From Petropleomorpha daqingensis (GTDB lineage: Bacteria > Actinomycetota > Actinomycetes > Mycobacteriales > Geodermatophilaceae), in NCBI RefSeq assembly GCF_013408985.1, contig NZ_JACBZT010000001.1, forward strand, positions 806,001 to 870,000: a stretch of DNA of 64,000 bases, given 5' to 3'. This document shows, piece after piece, positions 15,476 to 23,593 of the stretch (positions are counted from its first letter, which is position 1; every line of letters starts with the position of its first letter). Position numbers and translations under genes: made by a program. The notes below the pieces were generated by a model that saw nothing but the letters and a program-made list of their open reading frames with translations, did not search any database and had not been told where the DNA came from.

Positions 15476-16288
15476 TCAGGAGTCGAGGAAGTCGACCACG
15501 GTCGGCACCAGCAACGGGGAGGCGGTGATGTCGTAGTGGGTGCGGCCGGGCAGGACCGCCAGCCGGGACGCCGGGCGCAGCGACCCGTCCCAGTTGGCGT
15601 CGCGCAGGCCGCCGCCGATCAGCGCGAAGAACTCCGCGATGTGGGAGGGTGGGACGCTGTCGGCGTCGGCGTAGACCAGCAGCGTCGGCGGCCGCAGGGC
15701 GCGGACCTCCTCGGTCCAGTCGTAGGGCTGCCGCAGCAGGTCGCCGGTGCGGTCCATGAGGGCCGGGAAGGCGTCGACGTCGGGCGCCACGGCGGCGTAG
15801 GCGGCGTACGCCGGCGAGTGCCGCATCATCTCGAAGCCGCCGCTGCCGACCTGCGCCATGGCCTCCCGCACCTCGGGGAAGAAGCCGTCGCTCTTGTACA
15901 CGGTGGAGACCAGCACCAGCTTCCGGATGCGGTCGGGGTGCTGGATGGCCGCGCGCAGGCTCGCCACGGCGCCCAGCGAGTAGCCGAACAGGTCCACCTG
16001 CTCCAGCCCGAGGTGCTCGATCAGGGCCCCGAGGTCGTCACCGAAGCTCTCCCGCGCGAACGGCCGGTCGATGTCCGCGGTGCGCCCGTGCCCCTGCAGC
16101 TCGACGGCGATCACCTGACGGCGTTCGGCCAGCTCCTCGAGCAGCCCACCCCACGTGTCCACCAGGCCGAATCCCCCGTGGACGACGACCAGCGGGGTGC
16201 CGCCCTCGCCGTAGCTGCGCCAGTACATCTGCAGGCCGTTCACCGGCGCGTATCCCTCGGTGGTCGTCACGATCGTCGATTCGCTCAT
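15476..16288 (-). CDS. Alpha/beta-fold hydrolase
   Basis: A 270-residue alpha/beta hydrolase with the oxyanion motif VVVHGGFGLVDTWGGL, the nucleophile elbow GYSLGAVASL and the catalytic histidine in PGRTHYDITASP near the C-terminus; the acid is probably the aspartate in VYADADSVPP. Residues near the active site (QGHGRTADIDRPF) are typical of the large hydrolase/peroxidase group, so the substrate is undetermined. ATG 16288 has AGAGG close upstream, and a longer frame to 16720 is rejected because it would cover the cbs gene. It lies 16 bases upstream of the XdhC-like gene, so all three genes may be co-transcribed. Confidence 0.85.
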   Translation of the reverse strand: MSESTIVTTTEGYAPVNGLQMYWRSYGEGGTPLVVVHGGFGLVDTWGGLLEELAERRQVIAVELQGHGRTADIDRPFARESFGDDLGALIEHLGLEQVDLFGYSLGAVASLRAAIQHPDRIRKLVLVSTVYKSDGFFPEVREAMAQVGSGGFEMMRHSPAYAAYAAVAPDVDAFPALMDRTGDLLRQPYDWTEEVRALRPPTLLVYADADSVPPSHIAEFFALIGGGLRDANWDGSLRPASRLAVLPGRTHYDITASPLLVPTVVDFLDS

Positions 16289-16391
16289 ACCTCTAGAACG
16301 TCGCGGCCACCGGGGACTCATCGGTCCGGCGGTGAGTCCCGTCTGATGGGATGTGTCCGACCCCATCGCGCCGCCCGAGGAGGCTGTCGAC

Positions 16392-17782
<1,391 letters not shown>

Positions 17783-17783
<1 letters not shown>

Positions 17784-18919
17784 TGAGCGGCTTCAACACC
17801 CGAGCCATCCACGCCGGGCAGGAGCCCGACCCGGCCACCGGTGCGGTGAACGTGCCGGTCCACCTGTCGACGACGTTCAAGCAGGACGGCGTCGGCGGCC
17901 TGCGCGGCGGCTACGAGTACAGCCGCAGCGGCAACCCCACCCGGACGGCGCTCCAGGAGGCGCTGGCCGCGCTGGAGCAGGGCGCCGTCGGGCTGACCTT
18001 CGCGTCGGGGCTGGCCGCCGAGGACACCCTGCTGCGCACGGTGTGCCTGCCGGGCTCGCACGTCGTCCTGGCCGGCGACGCGTACGGCGGCACGTTCCGG
18101 CTGCTGTCGAAGGTGTTCGCCCGCTGGGGCGTCACGCACACGCCGGTGGACCTCGGCGACCTCGACGCCGTCCGCGCCGCCGTCGTCCCGGAGACCCGGG
18201 TGGTCTGGTGCGAGACGCCGACCAACCCGCTGCTCAACATCGCCGACATCGCCGGGCTGGCGTCGGTCGCGCACGACGCCGGCGCGCTGCTGGTCGTCGA
18301 CAACACGTTCGCCTCGCCGTACCTGCAGCAGCCGCTGACGCTGGGTGCCGACGTCGTCGTCCACTCGACGACGAAGTACCTGGGCGGGCACTCCGACGTG
18401 GTCGGCGGCGCGCTGGTGGTGGCCGACGCCGGGCTGGCCGAGGAGCTCGCGTTCCACCAGAACGCGATGGGCGCGGTCAACGGGGCGTTCGACGCGTGGC
18501 TGACGCTGCGCGGCGTCAAGACCCTCGGCGTGCGCATGGACCGGCACTGTGCCAACGCGGCGGCCGTGGCCGAGTTCCTGCAGCGGCACGACGCGGTGTC
18601 CGCCGTCCTCTACCCGGGGCTGCCCGACCACCCAGGGCACGACCTCGCGGTCAAGCAGATGTCCGGCTTCGGCGGCATGGTCTCCTTCCGGCTCGCCGCC
18701 GGTGAGGAGGTCGCCCTGAAGGTGTGCGAGCGGGCGCAGCTGTTCACGCTGGCCGAGTCCCTCGGCGGCGTCGAGTCGCTTATCGAGCACCCGGGCCGGA
18801 TGACCCATGCGTCGGCGGCCGGGTCGCCACTGGAGGTGCCCGGCGACCTGGTGCGGCTCTCGGTCGGCATCGAGGACGCCGACGACCTGCTCGCCGACCT
18901 CGAGCAGGCGCTGGCGTAG
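17783..18919 (+). CDS. metB: Cystathionine gamma-synthase
   Basis: A 378-residue PLP enzyme of the Cys/Met metabolism family. It opens FNTRAIHAGQEPDPATGAV with the conserved YEYSRSGNPTR cofactor-contact motif, and carries the PLP lysine in VHSTTKYLGGHSDVVGGALV. The C-terminus ESLGGVESLIEHPGRMTHAS is typical of MetB rather than MetC. The ATG shares its A with the TGA of cbs, so translation is coupled. Such enzymes make cystathionine from O-acetyl- or O-succinylhomoserine; with Cbs it allows sulfur to move both ways between cysteine and homocysteine. The reverse lyase activity is an alternative. Confidence 0.92.
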
Positions 18920-18945
18920 CCGCCGCGACCGAGGATGATCAGGGC

Positions 18946-19455
18946 ATGACGACGACCGCCGACGGCCGCGACCTCGCCGCTCTCGAGGCCGAACGCGCCC
19001 GGATCCGCGACGCCCACCTCAAGCCGGCCGGCCAGCGGGCGGGGTCGACCGCACGCGGCCTGCACCACACGGCGCTGATCAGCAGCGACGTCGAGCGGAC
19101 CGTGCGCTTCTACCAGGACGTGCTCGGCTTCCCGCTGACCGAGCTGATCGAGAACCGCGACTACCCCGGGTCGTCGCACTTCTTCTTCGACATCGGCAAC
19201 GGCAACCTGCTCGCCTTCTTCGACTTCCCGGGCCTCGACGTCGGCCCGTACGCCGAGGTGCTCGGCGGGCTGCACCACATGGCGATCAGCGTCGATCCGG
19301 ACCGCTGGCAGGAGCTGGTCGGGCGGCTGGAAGAGGCGGGCGTCGCGCACGAGGTGCACAGCGGCGTCTCGGTCTACTTCCGCGACCCCGACGGCGCCCG
19401 CATCGAGCTCATCGCCGATCCGCTCGGCGAGATGTACGGCACCAAGGTCCTCTGA
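18946..19455 (+). CDS. VOC-family protein (glyoxalase/dioxygenase fold)
   Basis: A 169-residue protein with one vicinal-oxygen-chelate domain. After an Arg/Ala-rich lead of about 35 residues come LHHTALISSDVERTVRFYQDVLGFPLTELI and the second module LGGLHHMAISVDPDRWQELV, ending in VYFRDPDGARIELIADPL. Metal ligands are probably His in LHHTAL, His in HHMAIS and Glu in RIELI. The reaction is unknown; glyoxalase, dioxygenase and resistance functions share this fold. ATG 18946 follows a GATGAT hexamer by six bases. It is 26 bases downstream of metB, so read-through from the transsulfuration pair is possible. Confidence 0.87.
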   Translation: MTTTADGRDLAALEAERARIRDAHLKPAGQRAGSTARGLHHTALISSDVERTVRFYQDVLGFPLTELIENRDYPGSSHFFFDIGNGNLLAFFDFPGLDVGPYAEVLGGLHHMAISVDPDRWQELVGRLEEAGVAHEVHSGVSVYFRDPDGARIELIADPLGEMYGTKVL

Positions 19456-19487
19456 AGCGCGTACCGCGGAACCTGAGCCGGGTGAGC

Positions 19488-19523
19488 GTCTCCTTCGCCG
19501 CGTCGTGGCGCGGCGAAGGAGAC
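19488..19523. terminator. 15-bp perfect hairpin between VOC and TMEM175 genes
   Basis: GTCTCCTTCGCCGCG (19488-19502) pairs perfectly with 19509-19523 around a six-base loop. It lies between two convergent genes and probably terminates both. Confidence 0.7.
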
Positions 19524-19533
19524 GGTGGACCGG

Positions 19534-20223
19534 CTAGGCATCGCCGGCGGGTGCATCGCCGCGTCGCCGGCCGCGGCCCCGCGCGGGGCGACGTCCACCG
19601 TCCGGCCGGCGCACCGGGACCATCAGGCCGAACGCGATCACCAGGTAGCCGAACACGGCCGCGATCGGCGCGAACAGCCCGACGACCACCAGGACCACGT
19701 ACCCGCCGCCGCCAGGGGTGAGCCGCCGGGTGAGCACGCGCGCCTCGTACTCGGACATGTCGTCGGCCACCAACTTGTGATTGACCGCGTAGATCCAGAC
19801 GACGGCGAGCATCGTCCCCACGGCCAGCAGGGTCAGACCGTAGATCGTGGCGGCCACCCGCTCGGGACCGGACTCGCCGATGTAGCTCGCCAGCAGCTTC
19901 GTGGGGAACGGCAGGAACGACACCACCAGGAGCAGCAGCAGGTTGAGCCGCACGAACACCGCGTCGACCTCGTCCAGGTACTCGGTGATCGTCGAGTGCG
20001 ACAGCCAGGTGGCGCCGATGGTGGCGAAGCTGACCACGTAGGCCAGGTACGACGGCCACTGGGCGAGGAAGGCGTGCAGCAGGTCGTCGCCGGCGTCCTC
20101 CGGCACGGAGATCTCCAGGACCAGCAGGGTGATCGCGATGGCGAACACGCCGTCGCTGAACGCCTCCAGCCGGCGGGGGGACAGCCGCCGCCGCTCGCCG
20201 CCCTCCCCCGGGTCAGCCGTCAC
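19534..20223 (-). CDS. TMEM175-family potassium channel-like membrane protein (DUF1211)
   Basis: A 229-residue membrane protein with the family signature FSDGVFAIAITLLVLEI in the first helix, near residues 22-38. Five or six helices can be seen, including SYLAYVVSFATIGATWLSHS, LLLLLVVSFLPFPTKLLA and YVVLVVVGLFAPIAAVFGYL. The prokaryotic family includes potassium-selective leak channels; ion selectivity here is inferred only from family. A cytoplasmic Arg/Gly-rich tail closes the protein. Its start overlaps the stop of the upstream GNAT gene by 11 bases, so the two are probably co-translated. Confidence 0.85.
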   Translation of the reverse strand: MTADPGEGGERRRLSPRRLEAFSDGVFAIAITLLVLEISVPEDAGDDLLHAFLAQWPSYLAYVVSFATIGATWLSHSTITEYLDEVDAVFVRLNLLLLLVVSFLPFPTKLLASYIGESGPERVAATIYGLTLLAVGTMLAVVWIYAVNHKLVADDMSEYEARVLTRRLTPGGGGYVVLVVVGLFAPIAAVFGYLVIAFGLMVPVRRPDGGRRPARGRGRRRGDAPAGDA

Positions 20224-20503
20224 CGTGCAGCACGAGGTCGGCGTAGTCCGGGTGCCGCTCGATCCAGCCGCGGACGAACGGGCACTGCGCGATGATCTTC
20301 CCGCCCTTGGCCCGGACGTCGTCCAGCGCCGCCCGCACGAGGGTGCTGCCCAGCCCGGAGCGCCCCTCGTCGGGGTTCACCTCGGTGTGGGTGAAGACCA
20401 GGACGTCGCCGCGCCGGTGGTAGGCCGCGATCCCGAGCAGGCGGTCGCCGTCGCGGATCTCGTACCGGTCGTCGTCCGGGGCATCGCTCACGGTGGGCTC
20501 CAT
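20213..20503 (-). CDS. Small GNAT acetyltransferase (NATD1/YjdJ type)
   Basis: A 96-residue single-domain GNAT of the minimal type (Gcn5-related, COG2388 style). The sequence RYEIRDGDRLLGIAAY is followed by FTHTEVNPDEGRSGLGSTLVRAALDDVRAKGGKII, holding the acetyl-CoA loop, then the typical CPFVRGWIERHPDYADLV end. Targets are unknown. ATG 20503 is used; an upstream in-frame ATG at 20515 adds four residues. It lies 38 bases downstream of the ferredoxin gene and overlaps the TMEM175 start, so P450, ferredoxin, GNAT and TMEM175 may form one transcript. Confidence 0.87.
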   Translation of the reverse strand: MEPTVSDAPDDDRYEIRDGDRLLGIAAYHRRGDVLVFTHTEVNPDEGRSGLGSTLVRAALDDVRAKGGKIIAQCPFVRGWIERHPDYADLVLHGDG

Positions 20504-20541
20504 GCGCCCATCCAACCCGAGCGCCGTCGAACCGATTCCGG

Positions 20542-20733
20542 TCAGTCCACCAGCCGCAGGGCCCGGGTCGGGCAGGCCTGGACGGCGTTGCGCACGTCGG
20601 GCAGGAGGGCGTCGTCCGGCTCCGCGGTCAGGACGACGAGCTCGCCGTCGTCCCCCACCTCGAAGACGTCGGGCGCCATCGCCTCGCAGCCGCCGGTGCT
20701 CGCGCAGCGGTCGCGGTCGACCTCGACCCTCAC
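20542..20733 (-). CDS. 3Fe-4S ferredoxin partner of the P450
   Basis: A 63-residue ferredoxin with cluster cysteines in DRDRCASTGGCEAMAPDVF and QACPTRAL, the layout of single 3Fe-4S ferredoxins that donate electrons to actinobacterial cytochromes P450. GTG 20733 overlaps the P450 stop (GTGA), which both fixes the start and couples the two genes. No ferredoxin reductase is in the window, so a genomic one must serve it. Length and the VEVDRDRC opening are standard for the family. Confidence 0.93.
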   Translation of the reverse strand: MRVEVDRDRCASTGGCEAMAPDVFEVGDDGELVVLTAEPDDALLPDVRNAVQACPTRALRLVD

Positions 20734-22010
20734 CGGACCCCCGTCAGCCGCGCAGGCAGCCGCTTGAGGCCGTTGACGAAGGAGTTGCGCAGCCGCTCCG
20801 GCTCGCCGCAGACCTCCAGGTCGGGCAGCTTGTCGAACAGCGTGCGGAAGGCCACCCCGAGCTCGCGGCGGGCCAGGTGGGCGCCCAGGCAGAAGTGCGG
20901 CCCGTGCGCGCCGAAGCCGACGTGCGGGTTGGGGGCGCGGCCCAGGTCGAACACGTGCGGGTCGGCGAAGACCTCGGGATCGCGGTTGGCCGCCCCGTAG
21001 AACAGGATCAGCTTGTCGCCGGCCTGCACCGGGCGGCCGTTGACGTCGGTGTCCTGGGTCGCGGTGCGGCGCATCCAGGTGACCGGGCTGACCCAGCGCA
21101 CGATCTCCTCGACCGCGGTCGGCGTGAGCGAGGGGTCGGCGGCCCAGCGGGCGCGCTGCTCGGGGTGCTCGTGCAGGGCGAGGATGCCCTGGCTGATCGC
21201 CGTCCGGGTCGTCTCGTTGCCGGCGACGCAGAGCAGGATGAAGAACGACGCGATCTCCTGGTGGGTCAGCTTCTCGCCGTCGACCTCGGAGTTGACCAGC
21301 GCCGTCGTGAGATCGTCGCGCGGGTTCTCGGCGCGCTCGGCGGCCAGCCGGTTCATCAGGTCCGAGAGCATGCCGCCGGCCTCGAGGAACTGCGTGAGGA
21401 TCTCGTTCTCGTCGGCGATCAGGTCCGGGTCGCCGCCGGACAGGATGATCGTCGACTTCTCCAGGACCATCTGCCGGTCCTCGGCGGGGATGCCCATCAT
21501 GTCGCAGATGACCCACAGCGGGATCGGCGCGGCGAAGTCGGCGACGACGTCGATGGTGCCGTCGCCCGCCTCGGCCTTGCGGCGCGCCTCGGCCGCGACC
21601 TCGTCGGCGATCTGCTGCACGGACTCGACCAGCCGCTCGAGCATGCGGGGCGTGAAGGTCTTGGCGACGATCCGGCGGATCTTGGCGTGCCGGGGGTCGT
21701 CCATGCTGATCATCGAGCCGTAGAACTCGTTGAGCTCCGGCGGCATGTCGGGGATCGACACGGCGCCCTGCCCCGAGCAGAACAGCGCCGGCTGGGAGCT
21801 GATCGTCTCGACGTCGGCGTGCCGGGTGACCGCGTAGTAGCCGGGACCGGCCGGGATGAGCGGCACCTCCGGCTCGGCGTAGAAGGCGAACGGCCGCTCG
21901 CGGCGCAGCGCGTCGAACACGGCGTGCCGCTCGGCCGGCGGGCGTCCCCAGAAGTCGCGGTCGGAGAGGTCGACGGCGTCGAGGTCGATCGCGGCGGCGT
22001 CCAGGCTCAC
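20730..22010 (-). CDS. Cytochrome P450 (steroid-hydroxylase-like, CYP125/CYP142 group)
   Basis: A 426-residue bacterial P450. The I-helix oxygen-activation motif is LLCVAGNETTRTAI, the K-helix ExxR is EEIVRWVSP, and the heme-thiolate cysteine lies in FGAHGPHFCLGAHLARREL. The SMDDPRHAKIRRIVAKTFTPRML stretch resembles cholesterol side-chain P450s, but substrate range cannot be read from sequence. GTG 22010 has GGAGGA five bases upstream; longer starts to 22124 would run into the terminator of the tRNA gene. It overlaps its ferredoxin by four bases. Confidence 0.9.
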   Translation of the reverse strand: MSLDAAAIDLDAVDLSDRDFWGRPPAERHAVFDALRRERPFAFYAEPEVPLIPAGPGYYAVTRHADVETISSQPALFCSGQGAVSIPDMPPELNEFYGSMISMDDPRHAKIRRIVAKTFTPRMLERLVESVQQIADEVAAEARRKAEAGDGTIDVVADFAAPIPLWVICDMMGIPAEDRQMVLEKSTIILSGGDPDLIADENEILTQFLEAGGMLSDLMNRLAAERAENPRDDLTTALVNSEVDGEKLTHQEIASFFILLCVAGNETTRTAISQGILALHEHPEQRARWAADPSLTPTAVEEIVRWVSPVTWMRRTATQDTDVNGRPVQAGDKLILFYGAANRDPEVFADPHVFDLGRAPNPHVGFGAHGPHFCLGAHLARRELGVAFRTLFDKLPDLEVCGEPERLRNSFVNGLKRLPARLTGVR

Positions 22011-22094
22011 GGGGTCCTCCAGCAGAACGGTCAGCGGTGACCGTTCCCACGCTAGGGCCCCGGTGACGGAGGACACAATGCCGACCCGCCTATG

Positions 22095-22134
22095 AAAACA
22101 ACGAGGCCCGGTGCGTGGTCGCACCGGGCCTCGT
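22095..22134 (-). terminator. Intrinsic terminator of the first initiator tRNA gene
   Basis: On the - strand a perfect 15-bp hairpin (arms 22101-22115 and 22120-22134) is followed by TGTTTT (22095-22100), one of the few classic U-tract terminators in this window. Confidence 0.85.
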
Positions 22135-22140
22135 CCGTAG

Positions 22141-22214
22141 TAGCGGGGACAGGATTCGAACCTGTGACCTCTGGGTTATGAGCCCAGCGAGCTACCGAGC
22201 TGCTCCACCCCGCG
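22141..22214 (-). tRNA. Initiator tRNA-Met (CAT), copy 1
   Basis: A 74-base cloverleaf on the - strand with anticodon CAT in loop CTCATAA. Initiator marks are three consecutive G-C pairs at the base of the anticodon stem (CTGGG/CCCAG) and an unpaired 1-72 position (C1 against U72). The T-arm reads ACAGG-TTCGAAT-CCTGT. CCA is not encoded. It differs from the second copy only by the compensated pair A-U versus G-C at the start of the T-stem. Confidence 0.95.
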
Positions 22215-22353
22215 GCGGTTCCTCCACCGTACACGGCCGCCGCGGACGGGCCGCCGGCGCCCCGGGGACGAGCACCGTGTGACGGCTGGGGGCTGGCGTG
22301 ACGGAGCAGTCTCGGGCGACGCGCGCCTGCCCGGGCGTGCCCGGTCGGCGACC

Positions 22354-22359
22354 TACAGT
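22354..22359 (+). promoter_or_regulatory. Leaderless -10 box (TACAGT)
   Basis: TACAGT ends seven bases before GTG 22367 and fixes the start of the next gene. Confidence 0.55.
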
Positions 22360-22366
22360 CGCGACC

Positions 22367-22846
22367 GTGACTGGGGGCGAGGCGACGAGCGCGTTCGCCG
22401 GGGAACCCCAACCGGTGGACATCCACCACCGCGGCGTCTGGTACTCCGGCGAGCTGCTGGGTTGGCGGTTCGACGACGACGGCCGGGCCATGGCCCGCGT
22501 CCGGTGCGTCGTCGACGGCCTGCGGCACTCGACGTGGAAGGAGCTGGCCGAGCTCCGCCTGCCCGAGCCGGGTGTGATCAACGATCCGGCGCGCGTGCCG
22601 GCGCAGGCGAGGAGGCATCCCGCCCAGCCGGTCGGCACGCCGGTCGTGCAGTGGGCGGCGATCGGGCGGCACGAGGCCGCGGCGCCGTCCTGGACCCCCG
22701 ACCGCCTCCCCCAGCCGCCGTTCGAGGACGACGACACCCGCCCGCACGCGCTGCTGCTCGATCGCGACCTGCCCCGCCGGCCGCCGGTCCCCCGGCCCGC
22801 CGTCCGCCCCCGGCAGACCGCACCCGACCGGGCGCACCGCTCCTAG
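22367..22846 (+). CDS. Uncharacterised protein with SH3-like N-terminal half
   Basis: A 159-residue protein. Residues about 15-65 form a plausible small beta domain (VDIHHRGVWYSGELLGWRF, then RVRCVVDGLRHSTWKEL), while the rest is Pro/Arg-rich and likely disordered. No family is recognised with confidence. GTG 22367 is chosen because TACAGT ends seven bases before it; a GTG at 22298 would add 23 residues of low-complexity type. It lies between the two initiator tRNA genes and is convergent with the DUF1579-like gene, their stops sharing CTAG. Confidence 0.7.
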   Translation: MTGGEATSAFAGEPQPVDIHHRGVWYSGELLGWRFDDDGRAMARVRCVVDGLRHSTWKELAELRLPEPGVINDPARVPAQARRHPAQPVGTPVVQWAAIGRHEAAAPSWTPDRLPQPPFEDDDTRPHALLLDRDLPRRPPVPRPAVRPRQTAPDRAHRS

Positions 22847-23352
22847 GTGCGGGTCATCCGGTAGGTCTCGACCAGCGTCCACGGGCCGCCGTCGATCGAG
22901 CGCTGGTTGGACCAGATCGCCACGTCGGGATCGGTGCGGTCCCAGACCAGGCGGAGCCGGACGGGGCCGTCGCCGAGGGTCTCGTAGACGAGGCGGTCGC
23001 CGTCGATCCGGCCGCGCAGCACGTCGGCGTGGCCGTAGTTGTCCGCCAGGGCGGCCCGGTACTCCTGCGCGTCGGCGTCCCAGCCGGTGACCCAGTGCAG
23101 CCGCCAGGTGAGCACGTAGGTCCCGTCGTCGAGGAACTGGTCCTGCCGGTAGTCCCCGACGATCCACAACCCGTCGTGCAGGCGGGTGTGGGTGCCGCGC
23201 CCGCGCGCGGTCATGGCCGGAGTGCCCGGCCCCATGCCGCCCGCCTCGATGGTGCCGGTCCAGGTCACGTCGGCGTAGAAGCGCGCGAGCTCGGCCATCT
23301 CCGGGCCGGCCTCGCGCGGCCGGGGCACCGTCGCGATCAGGGAGCCGCTCAT
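22843..23352 (-). CDS. DUF1579-like protein (lipocalin-type beta-barrel)
   Basis: A 169-residue protein with a repeated beta-strand pattern: YADVTWTGTIEAGG, TARGRGTHTRLHDGLWIVGDYRQDQ, YVLTWRLHWVTGWDADAQEYRAALADNYG, then GPVRLRLVWDRTD and WTLVETYRMTRT. This is the layout of DUF1579 proteins, small barrels of unknown ligand often linked to polyketide or stress genes. ATG 23352 gives a natural start; longer frames would reach into the tRNA gene. Its stop overlaps that of the convergent gene (CTAG, 22843-22846). Confidence 0.75.
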   Translation of the reverse strand: MSGSLIATVPRPREAGPEMAELARFYADVTWTGTIEAGGMGPGTPAMTARGRGTHTRLHDGLWIVGDYRQDQFLDDGTYVLTWRLHWVTGWDADAQEYRAALADNYGHADVLRGRIDGDRLVYETLGDGPVRLRLVWDRTDPDVAIWSNQRSIDGGPWTLVETYRMTRT

Positions 23353-23415
23353 GGGCCCAGGCTTCCCCCGACGCGACCCCGCACGGCAGGGGCGAGCGCC
23401 CCGCTGCTGAAAGCA

Positions 23416-23448
23416 GAAGGACCCCGGCCGATCGGGCCGGGGTCCTTC
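23416..23448 (-). terminator. Hairpin terminator after the second initiator tRNA
   Basis: Arms GAAGGACCCCGGCC (23416-23429) and its complement (23435-23448) form a perfect 14-bp stem with a five-base loop, immediately downstream of the tRNA on the - strand. Confidence 0.75.
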
Positions 23449-23453
23449 GTTCG

Positions 23454-23527
23454 TAGCGGGGGCAGGATTCGAACCTGCGACCTCTGGGTTATGAGCCCAG
23501 CGAGCTACCGAGCTGCTCCACCCCGCG
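23454..23527 (-). tRNA. Initiator tRNA-Met (CAT), copy 2
   Basis: Almost identical to the copy at 22141: same anticodon arm, C1-U72 mismatch and three G-C pairs. The T-stem opens GCAGG and closes CCTGC, so both sides of one pair have changed together. CCA is not encoded. The two copies are direct repeats about 1.3 kb apart. Confidence 0.95.
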
Positions 23528-23593
23528 TCGGTGAACACGAGGTTACCACGGTTCCGGATGGGGAGAGCCGGGCCCTCCCCATCCGGAGGGACG

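Noticed and set aside
22141-23527. tRNA repeats as an integrated-element attachment pair
   Set aside because: Both are complete functional tRNA genes and no integrase or mobility gene lies between them.
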